Source of the DNA: Sulfuritalea sp.
Lineage (GTDB): Bacteria > Pseudomonadota > Gammaproteobacteria > Burkholderiales > Rhodocyclaceae
NCBI GenBank assembly: GCA_026399445.1
Contig: JAPLRA010000154.1
Location: 1-21,647, forward strand
DNA length: 21,647 nucleotides
Reading direction: 5' to 3'
Shown: piece by piece, positions 14,241 through 21,379 of the stretch
Layout of the letters: each line of letters opens with the position of its first letter
Position numbering within the stretch: position 1 is the first letter of the stretch
Position numbers and translations under genes: made by a program
Notes under the pieces: model-generated
What the model was told of the DNA's origin: nothing
Seen by the model: only the letters and a program-made list of their open reading frames with translations
The model's database searches: none

Positions 14241-15317
14241 ATGAACGCGAACACCACCGAACCCCCTCATGCTTTCAGCGGCCTGGATCTGCTTTCTTCC
14301 GCGGTCGTGCTGGTCGATGCCAAACTGGTCATCCGCCACGTCAACCCGGCGGCGGAGAACCTGTTCGCCGTCAGCTCGCGTCAGCTGATCGGCCAACCTC
14401 TGCAACGGCTGGTAGGTGAGCCGCCGGAGCTCTCCGCGGCACTCGACAACGCACTGAAGAACAACTGGAGCTATACCGGGCACAACATCCTGATCAAGCT
14501 TCCGCAGAACATAGATCTGCATGTCGATTGCACGGTCACGCCGGTGGAAACCAGCAGCGCGCGCCTGTTGCTGGAAGTGCGCCCGATCGATCAGCAGCTC
14601 AAGGCGGCGCGGGAGGAGCAGCTCGCCCAACAGCAACAGGCCAACCGCGAACTGGTGCGGAATCTGGCGCACGAAATCAAGAATCCGCTCGGTGGAATTC
14701 GCGGCTCGGCGCAGCTGCTCGAACGTGAACTCGCCAGCGAGCCACTCAAGGAATATACCCAGGTCATCATCGCGGAAGCCGATCGCCTGCAAGAGTTGAT
14801 GCAGCGCCTGCTGTCTTCGCATCGCGTAATGCAGCCGACGCTGGTAAGCATCCACGAAATTCTCGAACGCGTGCGGCGACTGATCCATGCCGAATACCAC
14901 GATGTCCGCGTCAGGCGCGACTACGACACCTCGCTGCCCGACATTACCGGCGACCGCGAACAACTGATCCAGGCCATTCTCAATATCTCGCGCAACGCCG
15001 CCCAGGCAATGCAAGGCAAGGGAGAGATCATTTTTCGCACCCGCGCCGCGCGCCAGGTCACTCTGGCCAAAAAACACTATCAGCTGGCACTCGAATTGCA
15101 AGTGATCGATAACGGCCCGGGAATTGCGGAAGAGATCCGTGACAAGATCTTCTATCCGCTGGTTTCGGGCCGCGAAAACGGCAGCGGCCTCGGACTTACC
15201 ATCGCCCAGAGCTTTGTCCAGCAACACGGCGGGACCATTGAAGTCACGTCGCGCCCCGGCTACACCTGCTTTTCGCTGATGCTGCCGCTGACCAGAAAGA
15301 AAAAGGAAGAACTGTGA
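14241..15317 (+). CDS. ntrB: Nitrogen regulation sensor histidine kinase/phosphatase NtrB
   Basis: A 358-residue soluble kinase: N-terminal PAS domain (about 14-115), a short Gln/Glu-rich helix, a DHp domain with phospho-acceptor H144 in NLAHEIKNPLGGIRGSAQLL, then the ATPase domain with the N box (LNISRNAAQAM), G1 (VIDNGPGI) and G2 (GSGLGLTIAQ). NtrB phosphorylates NtrC under nitrogen limitation and dephosphorylates it when PII is unmodified. There are no membrane segments. I favour ATG 14241; an in-frame GTG at 14214 would lie inside the candidate sigma-54 element. Neither has a good ribosome-binding site. The stop overlaps the ntrC start by 4 bases. Confidence 0.94.
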   Translation: MNANTTEPPHAFSGLDLLSSAVVLVDAKLVIRHVNPAAENLFAVSSRQLIGQPLQRLVGEPPELSAALDNALKNNWSYTGHNILIKLPQNIDLHVDCTVTPVETSSARLLLEVRPIDQQLKAAREEQLAQQQQANRELVRNLAHEIKNPLGGIRGSAQLLERELASEPLKEYTQVIIAEADRLQELMQRLLSSHRVMQPTLVSIHEILERVRRLIHAEYHDVRVRRDYDTSLPDITGDREQLIQAILNISRNAAQAMQGKGEIIFRTRAARQVTLAKKHYQLALELQVIDNGPGIAEEIRDKIFYPLVSGRENGSGLGLTIAQSFVQQHGGTIEVTSRPGYTCFSLMLPLTRKKKEEL

Positions 15318-16699
15318 ACACTGTCTGGATCATCGACGACGACCGCTCCATCCGCTGGGTGCTGGAGAAGGCCCTCGGCCGCGAGAACATCCCGGCCAAG
15401 TGCTTCGCCTCTGCGGACGAAGCGCTGGCCGCATTCGGCACCGGCTCGATGCCGCAGGTTCTGGTGTCCGACATCCGCATGCCGGGCAGCAGCGGACTGG
15501 ATCTGTTGCGTCATGTCAAGACGAACTACCCCGAACTGCCGGTCATCATCATGACCGCCTATTCCGACCTCGATTCCGCCGTGGCGGCATTCCAGGGCGG
15601 CGCTTTCGAATACCTGCCCAAACCCTTCGATGTCGACCAGGCCGTGGATCTGGTACGGCGGGCAATCACTCAAGCGGCGCACCAAATTGGTGCGCCGGAG
15701 GAAACCAGCGCTGTACCTGAAATCCTGGGGCAAGGCGTCGCCATGCAGGAAGTCTTTCGCGCCATCGGACGGCTCTCGCAGTCTCACGCCACGGTACTGA
15801 TCAATGGCGAGTCCGGCACCGGCAAGGAACTGGTGGCGCGTGCCCTGCATCGCCACAGCCCGCGCAAGGATGCGCCGTTCATCGCCATCAATACCGCGGC
15901 GATCCCGCGTGATCTGCTCGAATCCGAGCTGTTCGGTCATGAAAAGGGAGCGTTTACCGGTGCCAATGCGCTGCGTCGCGGGCGCTTTGAGCAGGCCGAC
16001 AACGGCACGCTGTTCCTCGATGAAATCGGCGACATGCCGGCCGAGCTGCAAACCCGGCTGCTGCGCGTGCTGTCCGACGGCAACTTCTACCGCGTTGGTG
16101 GCCACCAGCCGGTCAAGGCCAACGTGCGCGTGATCGCTGCCACTCACCAGGATCTCGAAGGCCGGGTCAAGGAAGGCCTGTTCCGCGAAGACCTGTTCCA
16201 CCGCCTCAATGTCATCCGTTTGCGCCTGCCGCCCCTGCGCGAACGACGCGATGACATTCCGCTGCTGGCGAAGCATTTCCTGCAAAAAAGCGCCCAGGAA
16301 CTCGGTGGTGAACCCAAGCGCCTTACCGATGCCGCGCTTACGTACCTGCAAGATCTGTATTTACCGGGCAATGTGCGACAGCTGGAAAACCTCTGCCACT
16401 GGCTGACCGTGATGGCCCCCGGGCAAAGCGTGGACATTGCCGACCTGCCCGCCGAACTGCGCGACGGGCCGGACAGCGCAGCGCGGCGCGACCTGCCCGC
16501 CAACTGGAACGCTGCGCTGGCGACCGAAGCCGACCGCCTGATCGCCTCCGCGCCGGGCGCGGTTTTTGACCAGCTCACGCGTCAGTTCGAAGCGACGCTG
16601 ATCCGTCGCGCCCTCCATCACGCGCAAGATTCAGGAACTCGGGCTGGACGACGTCAAGGGCGATTCCGAGGCGACCTGAACGTGCGGCTTCAAGTATAG
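15314..16699 (+). CDS. ntrC: Nitrogen response regulator NtrC with its DNA-binding domain lost by a frameshifting deletion
   Basis: The GTG at 15314 (GTGA overlap with ntrB, good AAGGA upstream) opens a 461-residue frame. The receiver domain has phospho-acceptor D53 in VSDIRMPGSSG. The AAA+ domain has Walker A GESGTGKE (165-172), the sigma-54-contacting GAFTGA loop (212-217) and Walker B GTLFLDEIGD (231-240). The Fis-type helix-turn-helix should follow RRALHH (431-436), but residues 437-461 are an unrelated tail (AQDSGTRAGRRQ...). The normal C-terminus, ITRKIQELGLDD..., is present one frame over at 16617-16679. About 59 bp appear to be missing. As written, NtrC could be phosphorylated and act as an ATPase but should not bind DNA specifically. 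Sequencing or assembly error is the main alternative. Confidence 0.9.
   Translation: MNTVWIIDDDRSIRWVLEKALGRENIPAKCFASADEALAAFGTGSMPQVLVSDIRMPGSSGLDLLRHVKTNYPELPVIIMTAYSDLDSAVAAFQGGAFEYLPKPFDVDQAVDLVRRAITQAAHQIGAPEETSAVPEILGQGVAMQEVFRAIGRLSQSHATVLINGESGTGKELVARALHRHSPRKDAPFIAINTAAIPRDLLESELFGHEKGAFTGANALRRGRFEQADNGTLFLDEIGDMPAELQTRLLRVLSDGNFYRVGGHQPVKANVRVIAATHQDLEGRVKEGLFREDLFHRLNVIRLRLPPLRERRDDIPLLAKHFLQKSAQELGGEPKRLTDAALTYLQDLYLPGNVRQLENLCHWLTVMAPGQSVDIADLPAELRDGPDSAARRDLPANWNAALATEADRLIASAPGAVFDQLTRQFEATLIRRALHHAQDSGTRAGRRQGRFRGDLNVRLQV
15675..15697. promoter_or_regulatory. Perfect 23-bp palindrome with an NtrC-operator core, inside ntrC
   Basis: Arms CGGCGCACCAA and TTGGTGCGCCG are exact reverse complements around a single central A. 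The core GCACC-N5-GGTGC fits the NtrC consensus TGCACC-N5-GGTGCA except at the two outermost bases. It encodes part of the variable linker between receiver and AAA+ domains (AAHQIGAP). Whether it binds NtrC is untested. Confidence 0.55.
16617..16679 (+). pseudogene. Out-of-frame remnant of the NtrC C-terminus
   Basis: In the +1 frame relative to ntrC, codons from 16617 read ITRKIQELGLDD followed by an acidic tail and TGA at 16677-16679. This corresponds to the recognition helix and end of a normal NtrC (E. coli: LTRKLKELG). It starts exactly where the in-frame ALHH sequence ends, so it is what remains after the internal deletion. Confidence 0.85.
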
Positions 16700-16712
16700 T
16701 CAGCACGACTAT
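16696..16712. repeat. Inverted repeat ATAGTC-N5-GACTAT upstream of birA
   Basis: Perfect 6-bp arms, 43 bp before the birA ATG. The left arm overlaps TATAGT (16695-16700), a good -10-like hexamer, with no clear -35. It may be a birA-coaX promoter with an operator, or chance. Confidence 0.3.
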
Positions 16713-16755
16713 CCGCCGAGCGCTGCCACTGGCTCGCGCCCTACAGGACACCTTC

Positions 16756-17553
16756 ATGCCTGCCAGCATTGCTGCAATTTCCGCCAAACTCGGGGCCGCA
16801 GCCCGCCGCTTCGATATCGATATTCTGCCCAGCTGCGATTCGACCAATGCAGTCTTGCTGAGTCGCGCCGAAAGCGGTGCGCCTTCGGGCACGGCAATCA
16901 TCACCGAGGAACAAACCGCCGGCCGCGGCCGCAGGGGCCGCAGCTGGTTCTCCAGCCCAGGCGACAGCCTGACCTTTTCGCTGCTCTGGCGCTTCGCGCC
17001 GGGCACGGCACCAGCAGGGCTTTCCCTGGCCGTCGGTGTCGCGGTTTCCCGTGCCCTGTCAGGAGTTCCCAAAGGGACGCACAGCGCTGGCACCGGCGAT
17101 ACGGCGCTGAAATGGCCCAACGACATTCTCAAGAATGGCCTCAAACTCGGCGGCATCCTGGTCGAACTGGTGCCCGGCGCACCCCATGCCGCGGTGATCG
17201 GCATCGGTATCAACCTTCGTCTGCCCGCCGGCATGCCGGAGGAAGTGCGCGCCGCGTCCACCGCCCTGGATGCCAATGGCGCCGCGCCGGATGCCAACGA
17301 TTTGTATGCAGCGCTGCTCGCCGAATTGCTGAGCACGCTCGACACCTTCGCCACGGCGGGCTTTGCCGCGATTCGCCCGGAATGGATGGCCCGCCATGCC
17401 TTTCAGGACGCACGCATCCGGCTCACGACCGATTTCGGGCCGCCCAGCGAAGGTATCTGCCGCGGGGTCGACGCCGACGGTGCGCTGCTGCTGGAAATCG
17501 ATGGCCGCATCGAACGGATTCTGTCCGGCGAAGTCTCGCTGCGGCCGGCCTGA
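16756..17553 (+). CDS. birA: Biotin--[acetyl-CoA-carboxylase] ligase
   Basis: A 265-residue biotin protein ligase that activates biotin with ATP and attaches it to the biotin carboxyl carrier protein. It has the conserved CDSTN (27-31), biotinyl-AMP loop GRGRRGRSW (56-64), SLLWRF strand, KWPNDI (119-124) and KLGGILVEL (130-138), then a small C-terminal domain (about 215-263). There is no N-terminal helix-turn-helix, so this form should be a ligase only and not a repressor of biotin genes. An AGGA 9 nt before the ATG supports the start. coaX begins 9 bp after the stop; the two genes are adjacent or fused in several betaproteobacteria. Confidence 0.93.
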   Translation: MPASIAAISAKLGAAARRFDIDILPSCDSTNAVLLSRAESGAPSGTAIITEEQTAGRGRRGRSWFSSPGDSLTFSLLWRFAPGTAPAGLSLAVGVAVSRALSGVPKGTHSAGTGDTALKWPNDILKNGLKLGGILVELVPGAPHAAVIGIGINLRLPAGMPEEVRAASTALDANGAAPDANDLYAALLAELLSTLDTFATAGFAAIRPEWMARHAFQDARIRLTTDFGPPSEGICRGVDADGALLLEIDGRIERILSGEVSLRPA

Positions 17554-17562
17554 ACGTCGACC

Positions 17563-18270
17563 ATGATCCTTTGCCTTGACGCCGGCAACTCGCGCCTGAA
17601 GTATGGCCTGTTCGACGACAACTCCTGGCGCATGCAGGGTGCCCTGGGCTATGAAGCATTCGATGATCTGGTCACCAAGCTGCCTGCAACGCCGCAACGG
17701 ATCGTAGCCTGCAATGTGGCCGGCGACATCGTACGACAGCGCATCGAAGCGCTGGCCGTCAAACTTGGCCTTCCGCTCGACTGGCTCAGTAGTTCCGCTG
17801 CCGCCTGCACCGTGACCAACGGCTACGACAATCCGCATCAGTTGGGTGCCGATCGCTGGGCCGCATTGATCGCAGCGCATGCGCTGCACGCCGGGCCGGC
17901 CGTGGTCGTAATGGCCGGCACCGCGACCACCATCGACGCGCTGGATGCCAACGGCCTGTTCCGTGGCGGACTGATTCTCCCCGGCCTCACCCTGATGTGC
18001 GCCGCGCTGGCCCGCAATACCGCCGATTTGCCGCATGCGGACGGGCTCTACAAATCGCAACCGACCAACACCGACGACGCCATCGTCAGCGGCGCGATCC
18101 ACGCCACGCTGGGTGCCATCGAGCGCATGCAGGCGACGCTCGGCGACGAAGCGCTGTGCCTGCTCTCGGGCGGCGCGGCGGCCGAACTGGCGCCTCACTT
18201 AAACCCGCCCTGTCGCCTCGTCGACAACCTGGTGCTGGAAGGTCTGGCGCGCTACAGCCAGACGATTTGA
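17563..18270 (+). CDS. coaX: Type III pantothenate kinase
   Basis: A 235-residue CoaX that phosphorylates pantothenate, the first step of coenzyme A synthesis, in the cytoplasm. It belongs to the ASKHA fold: phosphate-1 motif D6-AGNS, the family's GADRW (95-99), and GTATTID (119-125) followed by GGLILPG (135-141). The length is at the short end of the family. Type III enzymes typically need a monovalent cation and are not inhibited by CoA. Together with birA it forms a two-gene cofactor unit. It converges on the M48 protease gene with a 16-bp gap and no visible terminator. Confidence 0.94.
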   Translation: MILCLDAGNSRLKYGLFDDNSWRMQGALGYEAFDDLVTKLPATPQRIVACNVAGDIVRQRIEALAVKLGLPLDWLSSSAAACTVTNGYDNPHQLGADRWAALIAAHALHAGPAVVVMAGTATTIDALDANGLFRGGLILPGLTLMCAALARNTADLPHADGLYKSQPTNTDDAIVSGAIHATLGAIERMQATLGDEALCLLSGGAAAELAPHLNPPCRLVDNLVLEGLARYSQTI

Positions 18271-18286
18271 CGCTCGCAGCCCCGGC

Positions 18287-19156
18287 TCAATCCTTCCTGA
18301 CGCCTGCTTTCGGGGCATCCAGAGTCAGCTCGGGTCGCGCGCCATCGCCCGGCGAAGCTCCCTTGAGCTTGCCAAGCGCCTTGTCGACATCCTCGACGCG
18401 GTCCTTGGCCGTCGGATGGGTTTTATAGAGGGCAGCGAGCGCGTTGGTGTCTGCCTTGAGGCTGGCCAGACGCCGCATGAAGTTGAGGCAGGCGGCCGGA
18501 TCGTATCCGGCCCTCGCGGCCAGCAGAACACCATCTTCGTCGGCCTCGCGTTCCGAACTGCGATCGAGGCCGCGCGTAAAGATCTCCTTGCTTTCGCCGA
18601 TCAGGGCCTTGCGATACTCCTCGCTGTTGCCTGACTTCGACTGGGCACTGAGAGCACTGGCGCCGGCCGACACCAGCAGACTTTTTTGCAGGACCGCGAT
18701 GTGGTGGCGACGGGTGATGTGCCCGATTTCGTGACCCAGCACACAGGCCAGTTCGGCTTCATTGGCGACGTGGCCCAGCATGCCCTCTGTCACCAGAATC
18801 GTCCCGCCGGGAGCGGCAAAGGCATTGATCGCGGGCGACTGGACGGCCGCGAAGCGCCATGGCAATTCAGGGCGCGAAGATTGCAGCGCAACCCATACGC
18901 CGACCTGGTTCAGGCGATGCTGGAGGCCCGGGTTCTTGACCAGCGGATAGCCGCCCAGCGTTGCTGCAACCACTTCCTTGCCGATGCTGAGCTCCTCTTC
19001 CTCGCTCATCGAGCCGACCGACTGGCTTTTGACCAGGCTCTTGGCCGCATCGAACATGGATCCGAGATCGAGGGTGCGCGATTGCGCCCAGGCGCCTGAC
19101 GACGCCAGGACGAGGACGACCGCCAGAACACCCGGGCTGAACGAAGCTTGTCTCAT
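18287..19156 (-). CDS. Secreted M48-family zinc metalloprotease
   Basis: A 289-residue exported protease. Residues 1-24 are a signal peptide ending AWAQ. The zinc site is HEIGH (142-146) with third ligand probably E202 in the SEREADEDG segment (ExxAD pattern). AINAFAAPGG (109-118) and TEGML are typical of the periplasmic M48 group (LoiP/BepA-like, without BepA's C-terminal TPR region). Such enzymes take part in envelope protein quality control. The ATG overlaps by 4 bp the stop of a small secreted-protein gene, so the two are translationally coupled. The signal peptide lacks an obvious lipobox cysteine. The family is firm; the target is unknown. Confidence 0.9.
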   Translation of the reverse strand: MRQASFSPGVLAVVLVLASSGAWAQSRTLDLGSMFDAAKSLVKSQSVGSMSEEEELSIGKEVVAATLGGYPLVKNPGLQHRLNQVGVWVALQSSRPELPWRFAAVQSPAINAFAAPGGTILVTEGMLGHVANEAELACVLGHEIGHITRRHHIAVLQKSLLVSAGASALSAQSKSGNSEEYRKALIGESKEIFTRGLDRSSEREADEDGVLLAARAGYDPAACLNFMRRLASLKADTNALAALYKTHPTAKDRVEDVDKALGKLKGASPGDGARPELTLDAPKAGVRKD

Positions 19157-19497
19157 TGGGGACCCTTTGGATTTGTCTTGTCAGCCGCGGCACTCTCGTA
19201 CTCCACTGCCCTGGCCGCAAGCCCGCGCCGGCTGGCAGCGGCTTCGGCTTCCTTGCGGCCGACCGCCCAGCCCTCGATTTGCTTGACCCCATCGCCGGAG
19301 GGCGCGGAAGCTTTTTTGGCATCGCCTTCATCCATTCCCCGCACGCCGAGCACGGAAGTCTGGGGTTGCTTGACCGGAGCATCGCCGCTACCGACCGTGC
19401 CGGTGACAGAACGCAATATATTGGTAAACACGTTGCCCTGCGCCAGGGCGGGCGGCAGCAGGGTGCAAAAAAGTATCAAGGAAAGAAGTACTTTCAT
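19153..19497 (-). CDS. Small exported protein of unknown function, coupled to the M48 protease
   Basis: I do not recognise this 114-residue protein. The ATG at 19497 is chosen because it opens a clear signal peptide (MKVLLSLILFCTLLPPALAQ); 22 upstream in-frame codons look non-coding. The mature part has a Gly/Ser/Lys-rich middle and a conserved-looking block, IEGWAVGRKEAEAAASRRGLA, then an acidic-to-basic tail. There are no catalytic motifs, membrane helices or cysteines after the signal. A TATATT hexamer lies in the 40-bp gap upstream and may be a -10 box. The 4-bp overlap with the M48 gene suggests a joint role, perhaps as substrate, adaptor or inhibitor; this is inference. Confidence 0.7.
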   Translation of the reverse strand: MKVLLSLILFCTLLPPALAQGNVFTNILRSVTGTVGSGDAPVKQPQTSVLGVRGMDEGDAKKASAPSGDGVKQIEGWAVGRKEAEAAASRRGLAARAVEYESAAADKTNPKGPQ

Positions 19498-19537
19498 GGT
19501 GAGACAAATATAGTTCAATTCCGCCGTACTGGGAAAT

Positions 19538-20707
19538 TCAAGCCTTGAGGAGTTCCTGGGCAATGATCAACTGCCGCACCTGCGTCGTGCCGGCACCGAT
19601 CTCGATCAGCTTGCCGGCACGGTAGAGGCAGTTCACCTCGGTCTCCCACATGAAGCCATTGCCGCCGTGAATCTGCACCGCGTGATCGAGCACGATCTTC
19701 AGCATGTAACCGGCATGCAGCACAGCGGCGGCGGAGCGTTTGTGAATCTCGCCGCGGCCCGCCTCGCCGGCAGCGGCGACTTCCTTGAGCAACTGATAGG
19801 AAAACGCCCGCACCGATTCTAGTGCCGTGTACATGTCGGCCAGCATGCCCTGCACCAGTTGAAAACCGGCGATGGGCTGGCCGAACTGGACCCGCGTTCG
19901 GGCGTAGTCGAGCGACAGGTCGAGCGCGCGCTGGGCGATGGCGATGACGTGGCCGCTGAAAAAAACACGCTCGATATCGAGCCCGCTCATCACCACCTTG
20001 ACGCCCTTGTCTTCACCGCCGATCAGGTTGGCCGCGGGGACGCGGCAATCGTCGAACAGCAGTTCACCGGTCGGGCTGCCGCGCCAGCCCATTTTCTTCA
20101 GGCTTTGCGCCACCGAGAAACCCGGCGTGCCGCGCTCCACGACGAAGGCCGAGATGCCATGCTGGCCGCGCTCGGGCGCGGTCTTGGCATAGATCAGCAA
20201 CAGGTCGGCGACCGGGCCGTTGGTGATGAACATCTTGCGACCGTTCAGCACGTAGTGGTCGCCGTCGCGTCGCGCCGTGGTCTTCATCGAACCCAGCGCG
20301 TCCGAGCCGGCGCCCGGCTCGGTGAGGCCCAGCGCGCCGATGCCCCCGGTCAGCATGCGCGGCAGGAAGCGCGCCTGCTGTTCCGGGCTGGCATTCCTGA
20401 CCAGATTGTTGATGCACAGATTTTCGCTGGCGCCCCAGCTCGCGCCGAGCATGTTGTTCCAGTAGGACAGCGCTTCGCCGATGAAGAACTGCGAGACGAG
20501 ATCGAGGCCGGGCCCGCCCAGGGATTCGGGCACGGTGGTACCGAGCAGGCCGACTTCGCCCATCTTCCGATATTCGTCCTCAGGGAACCAGTCATCGTCG
20601 TCCATGTGCCGCAACAGCGGATGATGCCGCTCCCGCGCATAGCGCCAGGCCATGTCGTAGATGTGCTGGTGCTGTTCCGCGAAGCCGTATTGGCGCAAAT
20701 CGATCAT
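19538..20707 (-). CDS. Acyl-CoA dehydrogenase, isovaleryl-CoA-dehydrogenase-like
   Basis: A 389-residue flavoprotein that oxidises an acyl-CoA to the 2-enoyl-CoA and passes electrons to electron-transfer flavoprotein. Conserved parts are LGLTEPGAGSDA (127-137), FITNGPVAD, the GQPIAGFQLVQGMLADM segment, the HGGNGF turn and the C-terminal EIGAGTTQVRQ. The position of the MCAD catalytic glutamate is Ala in EIGAGT, while the IVD-type base is present as E246 in GLDIER. This favours the isovaleryl/long-chain subgroup. ATG 20707 has a GGGGAG Shine-Dalgarno; a longer in-frame start at 20755 lacks one. No leucine-catabolism partners are in view, so substrate is uncertain. Confidence 0.88.
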   Translation of the reverse strand: MIDLRQYGFAEQHQHIYDMAWRYARERHHPLLRHMDDDDWFPEDEYRKMGEVGLLGTTVPESLGGPGLDLVSQFFIGEALSYWNNMLGASWGASENLCINNLVRNASPEQQARFLPRMLTGGIGALGLTEPGAGSDALGSMKTTARRDGDHYVLNGRKMFITNGPVADLLLIYAKTAPERGQHGISAFVVERGTPGFSVAQSLKKMGWRGSPTGELLFDDCRVPAANLIGGEDKGVKVVMSGLDIERVFFSGHVIAIAQRALDLSLDYARTRVQFGQPIAGFQLVQGMLADMYTALESVRAFSYQLLKEVAAAGEAGRGEIHKRSAAAVLHAGYMLKIVLDHAVQIHGGNGFMWETEVNCLYRAGKLIEIGAGTTQVRQLIIAQELLKA

Positions 20708-20809
20708 GAAACTCTCCCCGTTTTCCGAACGCAGCTTACCAATGAAACAAGCCACTTGATCGCACCGCTTTCATGGCAGACAATGCAGCATCGTCCGGAG
20801 GAGCGCTCC

Positions 20810-21214
20810 ATGCCCGCCCACTTTCTTGCCACGCTGCCGAACTTTCTCGCCTATCTCGGCACGGCCCTCGCGCTGCTGGCCGTGTTCGTCACGATCTACT
20901 TCTACGTCACGCCCTACGACGAGATCGCCCTGATCCGCAACAACAACGCGGCGGCGGCGATTTCGCTCTCGGGCGCCCTGCTCGGCTTCGCCATGCCGAT
21001 CGCCAACGTCATAGCCCATAGCGACACGTTGATCGATCTCGCGGTGTGGGGCGTGGTCGCCGGGGTGGTGCAATTGCTGGCCTGGATGCTGGCGCGCGTG
21101 GCGCTGCCGAACCTGCAGGAAGACATCGCCGCCGGACGCACGGCGCCGGCAACTTTCGTCGCTGCGCTTTCGATTACCGTCGGCCTGCTCAACGCCGCCT
21201 GCATGACGTACTGA
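20810..21214 (+). CDS. DUF350 (YjfL-like) membrane protein
   Basis: A 134-residue inner-membrane protein with four predicted helices (about 10-32, 48-68, 73-95 and 112-132), the normal form of a DUF350 protein built from two helical pairs. The segment AISLSGALLGFAMPIANVIAHS is typical. The function of the family is not established. A Shine-Dalgarno GGAGG (20797-20801) precedes the ATG, and a 10-bp palindrome GGAGCGCTCC (20800-20809) overlaps it. It is 102 bp from the divergent acyl-CoA dehydrogenase. The downstream SPFH gene, 165 bp on, is a recurrent partner of DUF350 genes in proteobacteria, as I recall. Confidence 0.85.
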   Translation: MPAHFLATLPNFLAYLGTALALLAVFVTIYFYVTPYDEIALIRNNNAAAAISLSGALLGFAMPIANVIAHSDTLIDLAVWGVVAGVVQLLAWMLARVALPNLQEDIAAGRTAPATFVAALSITVGLLNAACMTY

Positions 21215-21379
21215 CGCTCGTTCCACCCAGATCCTCGCACCGATGATGCAAGACGCGAAAAGCAAATTGAAGGCCCGCCCCCCCATCCCCCCTCACGGGG
21301 GGCTATTGATCGGCTCGCTTCGCTCGACTATCACCAGTCGCTCCGAACGAGCTCCTTCACGCTAACCAAGGAGACCGCC
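21215..21379. other. Spacer between the DUF350 and SPFH genes
   Basis: These 165 bp hold a run of seven C (21278-21284), a CCCCCC/GGGGGG hairpin with a TCAC loop (21287-21302) and a CGCTTCGCTCG-like stretch. The composition looks like a dispersed intergenic repeat, not a gene. There is no T-run for a terminator. No promoter is obvious. Confidence 0.5.
21287..21302. repeat. C6/G6 hairpin
   Basis: A perfect 6-bp all-GC stem around TCAC, 72 bp after the DUF350 stop and 77 bp before the SPFH start. It may be part of a multicopy intergenic palindrome or an mRNA processing or attenuation element. Confidence 0.45.

Noticed and set aside
20708..20755. Longer N-terminus for the acyl-CoA dehydrogenase starting at 20755
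   Set aside because: No ribosome-binding site there, and the extension resembles no acyl-CoA dehydrogenase. ATG 20707 has a strong GGGGAG.
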